35,383 nucleotides of DNA, taken from assembly GCA_902532645.1 (NCBI GenBank), contig CACAIU010000007.1, positions 1 to 35,383 of the forward strand, written 5' to 3'. The stretch is from an uncultured Pelagibacteraceae bacterium (GTDB lineage: Bacteria; Pseudomonadota; Alphaproteobacteria; Pelagibacterales; Pelagibacteraceae). A program made the position numbers and the translations under genes. Positions within the stretch are counted from its first letter, which is position 1. The number at the start of each line of letters is the position of its first letter. Of the stretch, positions 19,491-28,300 are shown piece by piece. The notes under the pieces are model-generated. The model was given only the letters and a program-made list of their open reading frames with translations, was not told the DNA's origin and did no database searches.

Positions 19491-20531
19491 TTAATGATTA
19501 ATTGATGAAGAAAAATTCCAAGAGCAATCAAAACTAGGTATGTAAACTCTTGATAATTTTGCATTCCCAAAATTTTGATTAAACACATTTAACCAATTTT
19601 CAACCTGTTGTGGTTTTTTGTCCTGACTTCCAACTTGTGTAGTAATGACTCCTTTGGGTTTTAAAATTCTTACTAATGAGTCCATATTCCTAGCAGCTAA
19701 ATCTATGCAAAATTGATCATCGTTAAGATCTACAAATATATGATCGTAAGTATCATCATTTACAGATTTAATACTTTCGAAAGCATCACCCCAAACACAT
19801 TTAACAGAATTTTTTTCGGTTGCTTTTTTACCAATATCTCCAAGGTGTTTATTGCATATATCTACTACTTCAGGATCTAATTCATACCAATCGATGAAGT
19901 TAAAGTTTTTTGAAATACATTCTCTTGCAACTCCCCCATCTCCTCCACCGATAATTGCTGCTCTTTCATTTTCATTATTTAAATCTAAACCAGAACCCAC
20001 AAAGGTTGAGCTATATAAATGCTCGTCAGTAGACGCGACTTGTATTTCACCATCTATAAATAATGATTTTCCAAACTGTTCTAAATCTAGTATTTCAATA
20101 TGTTGACCTACTTTAGATTTAAAGTCCTCCAATACATCGTTTACAACATATGACTTTTGTAAACCTGGTGAACTATAAATGTCATGATAAAGAGATTTTG
20201 TATCTCTGTTAAACTCTTTTTTTACTATTCTTTTATGTTTGAATTCTTTTTTAATAATATCTATTGCAACTGATGGGCTTACCTTTCCACAAGTAAAAAA
20301 ATCAAAACTAATAATCCCCTTTTCTGGAAATGTATGAAAGCTAATGTGACTTTCAGCTAATAAAGCAAGAATTGTAAAACCTTGGGGTTCAAATTTATAT
20401 TTTGAAATATTTAAAATTGTTACTTTTGAAGCTTTTGCAATATCATTAATTACTTTTTCAAATACAGACGGATCATACTCTTTAGTTGTTCCAATAATAT
20501 CTAGGGTTATATGTTCACCAACTTTTGTCAT
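19491..20531 (-). CDS. Bifunctional S-adenosylmethionine decarboxylase proenzyme / spermidine synthase-family aminopropyltransferase fusion
   Basis: N-terminal LLAESHISFHTFPEKGIISFDFFTCG (SpeD processing site region) then C-terminal IIGGGDGGVARECI and VDLNDDQF (SpeE). Start taken at internal MTKVGEHITLD (20531) rather than the longer ORF start. Confidence 0.88.
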   Translation of the reverse strand: MTKVGEHITLDIIGTTKEYDPSVFEKVINDIAKASKVTILNISKYKFEPQGFTILALLAESHISFHTFPEKGIISFDFFTCGKVSPSVAIDIIKKEFKHKRIVKKEFNRDTKSLYHDIYSSPGLQKSYVVNDVLEDFKSKVGQHIEILDLEQFGKSLFIDGEIQVASTDEHLYSSTFVGSGLDLNNENERAAIIGGGDGGVARECISKNFNFIDWYELDPEVVDICNKHLGDIGKKATEKNSVKCVWGDAFESIKSVNDDTYDHIFVDLNDDQFCIDLAARNMDSLVRILKPKGVITTQVGSQDKKPQQVENWLNVFNQNFGNAKLSRVYIPSFDCSWNFSSSINH

Positions 20532-20611
20532 AATATGCTTGATGAAACTAATCAAATTTTTTGCTTCTTTCAAACAAAAAACTATTATAATACTTCGCTG
20601 AGGTTGTAACT

Positions 20612-22645
20612 GTGAAAAACAATTGGTCAAATTTAGAAGCAAAAAAATACATCAAAAAGTATACAAAACTTGGTCATTCAAAAGATATGGCTTTAAGAGT
20701 TTATACAACAAGACTATTAGGAAGAAATAGTGAACTTGTTCTTCATGGAGGTGGAAATACTTCTGTAAAAACATCAATTAAAGATATTGATGGCAAAAAT
20801 TACGAGGTACTCTGTGTTAAAGGAAGTGGTTGGGACATGGCTGAAATAGAACCAGCTGGTTTACCTGCGGTGAAATTAAATCCACTTTTAGCTCTTAAAA
20901 ATAAAAAATATTTAAGTGATGAAGATATGGTTGCTTATCAAAAAAGAAACTTAATTGATATTAAGTCACCTAACCCATCTGTAGAAACTTTTTTACATGC
21001 CTTTTTGCCTTTCAAATTTGTTGATCACACCCATTCTGATGCAATTATGGATGTAACAAATAGGCAAAATGGTAAAGATCTTTGTAAAAAAATTTTTGGA
21101 ACCAAGGTTAGTATTGTACCTTACGTGATGCCTGGATTTGGTTTGGCTCAAAAAATTAATGAAGTTTATAATAAAAATCCAAATATTAATTGCTTAATAC
21201 TTTTAAACCATGGAATATTTACTTTTGATAATGATGCTAAAAAATCTTATGACTTAATGATTAAATATGTTTCGATTGCAGAAAAAACTATTAGAAAATT
21301 AAAACGAAAAAAAATAAAACAAATCAAAAATTACAGCACTAAGTTTAAACCTCATGAAATTGCACCAATTTTAAGAGGTCTATTAACTGAAAATAAAGAT
21401 CAAAAATTTATACTAAATTTTAGGTCAAACAAAACTTTAGATTATTTTATAAATGGTAAAGAGGTTAAAAGATATTCTGGTATTGGAACTGCTACTCCTG
21501 ATCATGTTATTAGAGTCAAACCTTTTCCACTAGTAATTACACCAAAACAAAATTCAACTATTGAAGATTTCAAAAGAATAGCTGAGAAAAGTTTCAAAGA
21601 TTATAGAAAAAAATATGTAAAATATTTCAACACAAACAAAAAAAAAGTTAAAGGTAAAAAAACAATGTTAGATACATCACCTAGGGTAATCTTGGTACAA
21701 AACGTTGGTTTATTTAGTGTAGGTGATAGTCTTAATGCTTCCAAAATAGCTGGGGATTTGACGGAGACTAATGCAAGAGTAATTTCATCAGTTGAGGAAA
21801 CTACAAAATACAAATTCATTCCTGAAAAAGATTTATTTGATGTTGAATATTGGTCGCTAGAACAAGCTAAAATTAAAAAAGCTAAAAAAATTCTTCAAGG
21901 AAATGTTGTTGTAATAACTGGTGGATTTGGTGCAATTGGTTCAGCCACTTATAAACTATTTAAAAGTTATGGTGCAGAAATTGTATTGCTTGATTACGAT
22001 TCAAAAAAAGTAAAAGAAATGCAAAGTAAAATTAAAGATTTATGTTTGCACTGTGATGTGAGAAATAAAAATAGCGTAAAAAATGCTTTTAAAAAGATAA
22101 GTGAACAATATGGTGGTATAGATATCTTAATATCAAATGCTGGAACAGCGGTTGGTGGATCTATTGCTGAAGTTGATGATAAAACTTTAAGAGATAGTTT
22201 CGAAGATAATTTTTTTTCTCATCAAAATTGTGCATCAGAAACAATTAAAATTATGAAAAAACAAAATATCCAGGGATGTTTACTTTTTAATATTTCAAAA
22301 CAATCAGTTAATCCTGGAAAAAATTTTGGTCCTTATGGTCTTCCGAAAACAGCATTATTAAGTTTATGTAAACAATATGCAGTTGATTATGGATCACTTG
22401 GAATTAGATCAAATGGGGTTAATGCTGATAGAATCAGAAGTGGTCTTTTGAATGATGGAATGATTAAATCTAGAGCTAAGGCTCGAGAGGTTTCAACAGA
22501 CGAATATATGAGAGGAAACTTGCTTTTAAACGAGGTAAAAGCAGAAGATGTCGCAAAGGCATTTTTTCATTTAGCTGTATCAAAAAAAACAACTGGTGCA
22601 GTATTAACTGTTGATGGTGGTAATATAGCTGCGTCCCTAAGATAA
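20612..22645 (+). CDS. Class II aldolase / short-chain dehydrogenase fusion (RhaD-like bifunctional protein)
   Basis: Aldolase half: HGGGNTSVK, VKGSGWDM, DHTHSD, LLNHGIFTF. SDR half: VVVITGGFGAIGSATYKLF and YGLPK (YxxxK). GTG start. Confidence 0.9.
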   Translation: MKNNWSNLEAKKYIKKYTKLGHSKDMALRVYTTRLLGRNSELVLHGGGNTSVKTSIKDIDGKNYEVLCVKGSGWDMAEIEPAGLPAVKLNPLLALKNKKYLSDEDMVAYQKRNLIDIKSPNPSVETFLHAFLPFKFVDHTHSDAIMDVTNRQNGKDLCKKIFGTKVSIVPYVMPGFGLAQKINEVYNKNPNINCLILLNHGIFTFDNDAKKSYDLMIKYVSIAEKTIRKLKRKKIKQIKNYSTKFKPHEIAPILRGLLTENKDQKFILNFRSNKTLDYFINGKEVKRYSGIGTATPDHVIRVKPFPLVITPKQNSTIEDFKRIAEKSFKDYRKKYVKYFNTNKKKVKGKKTMLDTSPRVILVQNVGLFSVGDSLNASKIAGDLTETNARVISSVEETTKYKFIPEKDLFDVEYWSLEQAKIKKAKKILQGNVVVITGGFGAIGSATYKLFKSYGAEIVLLDYDSKKVKEMQSKIKDLCLHCDVRNKNSVKNAFKKISEQYGGIDILISNAGTAVGGSIAEVDDKTLRDSFEDNFFSHQNCASETIKIMKKQNIQGCLLFNISKQSVNPGKNFGPYGLPKTALLSLCKQYAVDYGSLGIRSNGVNADRIRSGLLNDGMIKSRAKAREVSTDEYMRGNLLLNEVKAEDVAKAFFHLAVSKKTTGAVLTVDGGNIAASLR

Positions 22646-22646
22646 T

Positions 22647-23717
22647 TTAATTAAATAATTTTTTTAATCCTTCGGTGGAAGCTTCTGAAATCCCTTTTTC
22701 TGTAATCAAACCTGTAACATATTTTGCAGGTGTAACATCAAATGCTAAGTTCATTGCTTTGCTTTTATTTGGATATATCAAAATTTTTTTAATTCTATTA
22801 TTCTCATCAATACCTTCTACATGAGATAATTCCTCCGAACTTCTGACTTCTATTGGAATATCTTTTGCATCTTTAATATTCCAATCTATTGTAGAGCTTG
22901 GGAGAGCAACATAAAATGGAACATTATTATCATGAGCGGATAATGCTTTAAGGTATGTTCCAATTTTATTGCAAACGTCTCCATTGGACAAAGTTCTATC
23001 AGTTCCTACAATGCACATATCAACTTCTCCTCTCTGCATTAAAATACCACCTGTATTATCAGCAATAATAGTATTGGGGATTTCTTCTTCATTTAATTCA
23101 TATGAGGTTAAATTGGCACCTTGGTTTCTTGGTCTTGTTTCATCTACCCATACATGGACTGGTATACCTTTTTTGTGCGCATGATAAATTGGTGATGTAG
23201 CTGTACCCCAATTAATTGTTGCTAACCAACCTGCATTACAATGTGTTAATATATTTACTGTATCTTTTTTTTTATTATAAATTTCCTCAATTATTTTTAA
23301 TCCATAAATACCAATACTTTCACAAAACTTTTCATCTTCATCACATATTTCTTTTGCCTCATTTAAGGCAATACTTAATATTTGATCACTGTTAATACCT
23401 TCTAATTTTTTTATCATTCGGTCTACAGCCCATTTTAAATTAATAGCAGTAGGTCTTGATTGAATTAATTCTTCAGCACTTTTTTTTAAAAATTCTGGAT
23501 TATTATTTTCTTGAACTGCCAAAGCTATACCATAAGCAGCCGTTCCTCCTATTAAAGGTGCTCCTCTTACCTCCATTACTTTAATAGCATTGATTGCATC
23601 TTTTACTGATTTGAGATCTTTTATTATAAATTGATGAGGAAGCTTTGTTTGATCAATAATCTTAACAACATTATTTTCAAACCAAATAGTTCGATACTCT
23701 TTTCCCTCTATTCTCAT
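22647..23717 (-). CDS. mtnA: S-methyl-5-thioribose-1-phosphate isomerase
   Basis: EVRGAPLIGGTAAYGIAL; ILTHCNAGWLATINWGTATSPIYHAHKKGIPVHVWVDETRPRNQGA; GTDRTLSNGDVCNKIGTY. Confidence 0.95.
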   Translation of the reverse strand: MRIEGKEYRTIWFENNVVKIIDQTKLPHQFIIKDLKSVKDAINAIKVMEVRGAPLIGGTAAYGIALAVQENNNPEFLKKSAEELIQSRPTAINLKWAVDRMIKKLEGINSDQILSIALNEAKEICDEDEKFCESIGIYGLKIIEEIYNKKKDTVNILTHCNAGWLATINWGTATSPIYHAHKKGIPVHVWVDETRPRNQGANLTSYELNEEEIPNTIIADNTGGILMQRGEVDMCIVGTDRTLSNGDVCNKIGTYLKALSAHDNNVPFYVALPSSTIDWNIKDAKDIPIEVRSSEELSHVEGIDENNRIKKILIYPNKSKAMNLAFDVTPAKYVTGLITEKGISEASTEGLKKLFN

Positions 23718-24586
23718 TTATTTAAAACTCTACCAGCTACAGTTTTTAATTTATCTATAGTCTTTTTTGTTCTTTTCTCTGGAGCAGTAATTATTGCTAC
23801 ATCTAAACAATTATTAGTGGGATCATTAGGATCAATATGATCTTCAAAATTATCAATCAAATTTTTAATCATGATTTTTGCTTTTTCAGCATTACCTAAT
23901 AGAACTTTAATTACCTGTTGAACATCAACATTTTCATGATCTGGATGCCAACAATCAAAATCTGTTACCATAGATACTGATGCATATCTAATTTCAGCTT
24001 CTCTTGCTAATTTTGCTTCTGGCATGTTGGTCATTCCAATTACATCTGCTTTCCATGATCTATATAAATTAGACTCTGCCAAAGTAGAAAATTGTGGCCC
24101 TTCCATAACAATATAGGTTCCATTTCTTTGATAATCTATATTTGATTTTTTAATTGCTTCCTCGCATGCATTCATTAATCCATTAGAAGTTGGATGAGCC
24201 ATTGATACATGAGCAACAATTTCATCATCAAAAAAAGTTTTTTTTCTTGCAAAAGTCCTGTCTATAAATTGATCTACAATTACAAATTTTCCTGGAGGAA
24301 GATCTTCTTTTAGAGAACCAACAGCTGAAACTGAAACAATGTCACTTACACCCAATTGTTTGAGAGCATCTATATTCGCTCTAAAATTTATATTTGAAGG
24401 AGAAACAAAATGTCCCCTTCCGTGTCTTGGTAAAAAATAAACTTCCTTTCCATTATATTTAGTTTTTAAAATCTGATCAGATGGTTTTCCCCAGGCAGTT
24501 TCTAAATCAATTAATTCTCTATCTTTAAATTCTTCAACATCATAAAGGCCACTACCACCAATTATTGCTAATTTATTTGTTGTCAT
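23714..24586 (-). CDS. mtnP: S-methyl-5'-thioadenosine phosphorylase
   Basis: LAIIGGSGLYDVEEF; FLPRHGRGHFVSPSNINFRANIDALKQLGV; VMEGPQFSTLAESNLYRSWKADVIGMTNMPEAKLAREAE. Confidence 0.95.
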   Translation of the reverse strand: MTTNKLAIIGGSGLYDVEEFKDRELIDLETAWGKPSDQILKTKYNGKEVYFLPRHGRGHFVSPSNINFRANIDALKQLGVSDIVSVSAVGSLKEDLPPGKFVIVDQFIDRTFARKKTFFDDEIVAHVSMAHPTSNGLMNACEEAIKKSNIDYQRNGTYIVMEGPQFSTLAESNLYRSWKADVIGMTNMPEAKLAREAEIRYASVSMVTDFDCWHPDHENVDVQQVIKVLLGNAEKAKIMIKNLIDNFEDHIDPNDPTNNCLDVAIITAPEKRTKKTIDKLKTVAGRVLNK

Positions 24587-24627
24587 AAGTAAAAATTTAT
24601 TTATTTATACTTCTATATTGAACAATT

Positions 24628-25155
24628 ATGAATTTAAAAAATTATATTAGATCTATACCAGATTATCCTAAAAAAGGTATTTTATTCAGAGATATTACTA
24701 CTTTAATTAAAGACGAAAATGCATTTGCTGAAACAATTAATCAGATTGTTGAAAGATCAAAAAAATTTAAATTTACTAAAATTGCAGCTATAGAGTCCAG
24801 AGGGTTTGTATTTGCTTCTGCTGTTTCATTTGTACTTAAAAAACCTTTTATATTGTTAAGAAAAGAAAATAAATTGCCAGCAGATGTTCACTCAATAGAT
24901 TTTGAGCTTGAATATGGAACTGCAACAATTGAAGTCCATAAAGATTCAATTAATGAAAAAGATGAAGTTTTGATAATAGATGATTTAATTGCAACTGGAG
25001 GTACAGCTGAAGCAGCAGCAAAATTAGTTGAAATATCAAAAGGTAAAGTTGCAGCATTTATATTTGTAATAAACCTATTTGATCTAGGAGGATCAGATAA
25101 TTTGGTAAAAAGTAATTATAAAGTTGAGAATTTAATTGAATTTCCAGGGCATTAG
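24628..25155 (+). CDS. apt: Adenine phosphoribosyltransferase
   Basis: IRSIPDYPKKGILFRDITTLIKD; AAIESRGFVFASA; VLIIDDLIATGGTAEAA. Confidence 0.95.
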   Translation: MNLKNYIRSIPDYPKKGILFRDITTLIKDENAFAETINQIVERSKKFKFTKIAAIESRGFVFASAVSFVLKKPFILLRKENKLPADVHSIDFELEYGTATIEVHKDSINEKDEVLIIDDLIATGGTAEAAAKLVEISKGKVAAFIFVINLFDLGGSDNLVKSNYKVENLIEFPGH

Positions 25156-25168
25156 GAAATAAAAAAAC

Positions 25169-25177
25169 TTATCCACA
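25169..25177 (+). promoter_or_regulatory. Isolated consensus DnaA-box sequence TTATCCACA
   Basis: Exact 9/9 match to the E. coli-type consensus in the apt-guaC intergenic region. Confidence 0.35.
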
Positions 25178-25226
25178 GGCTATATATTGTTTGAAATAAA
25201 TTATTATGATTATAACTTAATTGGGA

Positions 25227-26261
25227 ATGAGAATTGAAGAAGAGTTAAAATTAGATTATTCAGATGTACTTTTTAGACCTAAAAGAAGTACCTTAAAAAG
25301 CCGTAAAGACGTAAATCTCTTGAGAACTTATAGATTCAAACATAGTAAAAATGAATGGTCAGGTATTCCAATAATGGCGGCAAATATGGATGGTGTTGGA
25401 GAGCTAAGTGTTGCTGAAAAATTAAATGAATATGGAATGATTACATCCTTAACCAAACAACATGATGTTAAAAAAATTAAACAAAATAAAAATATAAAAA
25501 AAATATATCCTAATATTGCACTAAGTGTAGGTATCAAAAAAGAAGATTTTCAAAATTTAGATAAGGTATTAAAAGAATTTAGTTTTTTTAAATTTATTTG
25601 TATTGATGTTGCAAATGGTTATACAGAACATTTTACCAACTTTATTAAATCTGTAAGAGATAAATATCCAACTAAAACAATAATTGCAGGTAATGTAGTA
25701 ACAGCCGACATGACTCAAGAATTAGTTCTAAGTGGAGCAGATATAGTTAAAGTTGGTATAGGACCTGGAAGTGTTTGCACAACAAGAATTCAAACTGGTG
25801 TTGGTTACCCTCAATTAAGTGCAGTAATTGAATGTGCTGATGCTGCTCATGGACTTGGTGCACATGTAATTGCAGATGGTGGATGTACTTGTCCTGGCGA
25901 TGTAGCAAAAGGTTTCGGAGGTGGTGCTGATTTTGTAATGCTTGGAGGTATGCTTGCAGGTCATGATGAAGGAAACGGTAAAATTGTAAAAATTAACGGA
26001 GAAAAATATATAGAGTTCTATGGATCTAGCTCTGAAGTTGCTAATAAAAAACACTATGGTGGACTATCAGATTATCGAAGTAGTGAAGGACGTAAAGTAA
26101 GAGTCAAATACAGAGGTAAAATTAACGATACAATTTTAAATATTCTTGGGGGTGTAAGAAGTAGCTGCACTTATGTAGGCGCACCTTCACTTAAACAATT
26201 AAGTAAATGCACAACTTTCGTAAGAGTATCCAGTCAATTTAATGACAGTTTAATTAAATAA
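25227..26261 (+). CDS. guaC: GMP reductase
   Basis: [100 protein letters not shown] at 25227 preferred over TTG at 25221. Confidence 0.93.
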   Translation: MRIEEELKLDYSDVLFRPKRSTLKSRKDVNLLRTYRFKHSKNEWSGIPIMAANMDGVGELSVAEKLNEYGMITSLTKQHDVKKIKQNKNIKKIYPNIALSVGIKKEDFQNLDKVLKEFSFFKFICIDVANGYTEHFTNFIKSVRDKYPTKTIIAGNVVTADMTQELVLSGADIVKVGIGPGSVCTTRIQTGVGYPQLSAVIECADAAHGLGAHVIADGGCTCPGDVAKGFGGGADFVMLGGMLAGHDEGNGKIVKINGEKYIEFYGSSSEVANKKHYGGLSDYRSSEGRKVRVKYRGKINDTILNILGGVRSSCTYVGAPSLKQLSKCTTFVRVSSQFNDSLIK

Positions 26262-26262
26262 T

Positions 26263-26781
26263 TTATTTTTCAAAATTAAAATCTTTAATATTTGTAGTTT
26301 CATATTTCTCAAAAGGCATATGTATCCAAGGGGAGTCTTTTAAGTAATCTACAGAATAATCAGGTTTAAATTTTGAAGTTGACTTGTGCCATATAACTGC
26401 AGATTTAATTTTTTCATCTAAGTAAAATCCATAAAAATGCTCTAACCATTTAATGCTTTTTATTAAAGTTTTTCCAGAGTCCGCTAAATCATCAACCAAT
26501 AAAACATGCGATCCTAAATTTGGTGTAGTTTTTGCCAAATCTCTTGAAAAAGTAAACTGACCCTGTTGGTTTTTAATATCATCGCTATCACCATGGTAAG
26601 ATTCGACAGATAAGATTGCTAAAGGGACATTAAACAGTCTACTAAAAACATCACCTACTCTTAATCCACCTTTTGCAATACAAATAATTTGATTAAATTT
26701 TAAATTATCTTCATGAACTTTTTTAGCTAATTGCTCTATCTTTTTATGATAATCTTCCCAAGTTATATAAATATCTTTCAT
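26263..26781 (-). CDS. Purine phosphoribosyltransferase (xanthine/hypoxanthine PRT-like)
   Basis: ICIAKGGLRVGDVFSRLF and HVLLVDDLADSGKT PRPP loop. Start taken at MKDIYITW (26781) because the longer ORF start reads through tRNA sequence. Confidence 0.85.
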   Translation of the reverse strand: MKDIYITWEDYHKKIEQLAKKVHEDNLKFNQIICIAKGGLRVGDVFSRLFNVPLAILSVESYHGDSDDIKNQQGQFTFSRDLAKTTPNLGSHVLLVDDLADSGKTLIKSIKWLEHFYGFYLDEKIKSAVIWHKSTSKFKPDYSVDYLKDSPWIHMPFEKYETTNIKDFNFEK

Positions 26782-26787
26782 AATTTT

Positions 26788-26834
26788 TGGTAGCGGGAAG
26801 TGGGATCGAACCACTGACCTCGGGCTTATGAGTC
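26788..26834 (-). pseudogene. tRNA-Met(CAT) 3'-half remnant (displaced attachment site)
   Basis: 47 nt identical to 31593-31639 of the intact tRNA-Met, from CCA end through the anticodon loop; identity ends at 26834. Confidence 0.95.
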
Positions 26835-26934
26835 TATCGCCATGAACCCTGCTCACTCACTCTAAAGCAATTACTCCTGTAAATGCTCTCTTTCCTTTCT
26901 ATGCATATTGAATCAAATTAAAGAATCTTAGTCA

Positions 26935-26967
26935 AGAACCAATGTCATTGGAGCACTATTGGAGCAA
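26935..26967 (+). repeat. 33-bp direct repeat copy 1 (contains two ATTGGAGCA units 11 bp apart)
   Basis: AGAACCAATGTCATTGGAGCACTATTGGAGCAA identical to 27727-27759. Confidence 0.93.
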
Positions 26968-27023
26968 GAGTCAATTTAATTATATTGTAGATTGTAACTG
27001 AATTGTATTAAGTAATTTTAAAA

Positions 27024-27653
27024 TTATTTATCAAGCGATTTAAATCCTAATAAAAGCGCAGCAACTAACATTAATGAGCCTCCAACTTTATTAATCATCA
27101 AGCTTGAATTGCTCTTTATCATCATAGTGATTTTCGAAGCTGCAAAACCATAAAAAAAAAGAAATATTCCATCAATGAAAATATATGTAATTGATAAAAT
27201 TAAGCATTGAGTCCAGATATCACCATTTACAGATATAAATTGTGGAAAGAGAGCAGCAAAAAATAAGATTGCTTTAGGGTTTGATGCGGATGTTAAAAAA
27301 CCTTGTAAAAACAATTTTCTATAAATTTTTTTATTATTTGTTTTTTTATAATTGTTAGCATTTTCCTTTTTTTCAAAAATTAATTTTAAAGCGTTCCAAA
27401 CTAAATAAGTAACACCAATCCATTTTATGTAGATTAAGATGTTATTATCAAATGATGCTATCAATAACCCAATACCAGCTGTGGCTATTATCATTTGTAA
27501 AAGATTTGCTGACAAATCCCCTACTATTGTTGCAACTGAATTTTTAAGGCCATAAGTTGCGCTGTTGGATAACATTAATAATTGACTTGGCCCAGGTGTG
27601 CTCATAAGAGCTAAAACCGCAAAAATAAATAATACCCAGTTATCTAAAGTCAT
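27024..27653 (-). CDS. LysE/RhtB-family exporter
   Basis: LMSTPGPSQLLMLSNSATYGLKNSV; FLTSASNPKAILFFAALFPQFI. Confidence 0.92.
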   Translation of the reverse strand: MTLDNWVLFIFAVLALMSTPGPSQLLMLSNSATYGLKNSVATIVGDLSANLLQMIIATAGIGLLIASFDNNILIYIKWIGVTYLVWNALKLIFEKKENANNYKKTNNKKIYRKLFLQGFLTSASNPKAILFFAALFPQFISVNGDIWTQCLILSITYIFIDGIFLFFYGFAASKITMMIKSNSSLMINKVGGSLMLVAALLLGFKSLDK

Positions 27654-27726
27654 AATTTATTAGTTAAAAAAAATTTTATTAATTGATTAATAACAATATC
27701 AAATTCATAAATAAAGCAATTACTCG

Positions 27727-27759
27727 AGAACCAATGTCATTGGAGCACTATTGGAGCAA
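27727..27759 (+). repeat. 33-bp direct repeat copy 2
   Basis: Identical to 26935-26967; preceded by AAAGCAATTACTC (27713-27725), also present at 26864-26876. Confidence 0.93.
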
Positions 27760-27880
27760 ATATGTTTGGAAATGTAAAACATGATTTGGTCTGAATATAT
27801 AAAGATTAATTTACTAGTTGGTTGGTTCCAAAATAATTTTTAAAAATACTAATTTGTGTTATATTTTTAACGAAAAACAC

Positions 27881-28246
27881 ATGTTGCAAAAAGTAATAAA
27901 TTTTAAAGATAAGTTGGCTAAATTTTCCGAACACTGGTCTCCACGTGTTATTGCTGAAATGAATGATTACCAATTCAAGCTAGCAAAATTCAAAGATAAA
28001 TTTGTTTGGCACGACCATCAAGATACTGACGAAGTATTTCTTGTACTTAAAGGTTCAATGTCAATTGAATTGTCAGATCATACAGTGAAACTAAATGAAG
28101 GAGAAATGTTTGTGGTTCCCAAAGGAACAAAACATAGGCCATATGCCAAAGAAGAATGCCATGTCCTTCTTGTTGAACCCCGTGGTGTTGTAAACACCGG
28201 TGACAGCGGCGGTGAGTTGACTGCTCAAAATGATGTATGGGTTTAA
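27881..28246 (+). CDS. Cupin-domain protein
   Basis: VWHDHQDTDEVFLVLKGSMSIEL...LNEGEMFVVPKGTKHRPYA cupin motifs; ATG at 27881 preferred over alternative start 27818. Confidence 0.92.
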   Translation: MLQKVINFKDKLAKFSEHWSPRVIAEMNDYQFKLAKFKDKFVWHDHQDTDEVFLVLKGSMSIELSDHTVKLNEGEMFVVPKGTKHRPYAKEECHVLLVEPRGVVNTGDSGGELTAQNDVWV

Positions 28247-28300
28247 AATATCTTTAAGATATTAATTTGAGAAACAGTGCAAAACTTTTTCAAATAATTG

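Noticed and set aside
20532-20642. Longer start for the SpeD-SpeE ORF (MLLNLTNCFSQLQPQ...)
   Set aside because: It overlaps the start of the divergent aldolase-SDR gene; the AdoMet decarboxylase domain begins at MTKVGEHITLD.
20612-22645. Rhamnose catabolism as the function of the aldolase-SDR fusion
   Set aside because: Domain family allows it, but there is no rhamnose isomerase, kinase, mutarotase or transporter in the window; neighbours point to MTA salvage. Kept only as an alternative.
25815-26054. Minus-strand 79-aa ORF inside guaC
   Set aside because: Antisense to a strongly conserved enzyme, no independent support.
26782-26856. N-terminal extension of the PRT ORF (MSRVHGDRLISPRSVVRSHFPLPKI)
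   Set aside because: This stretch is translated tRNA-Met 3'-half sequence; the family N-terminus fits MKDIYITW at 26781.
26935-27759. Insertion sequence explanation for the 33-bp repeats around LysE
   Set aside because: Repeats are direct, there are no terminal inverted repeats and no transposase ORF between them.
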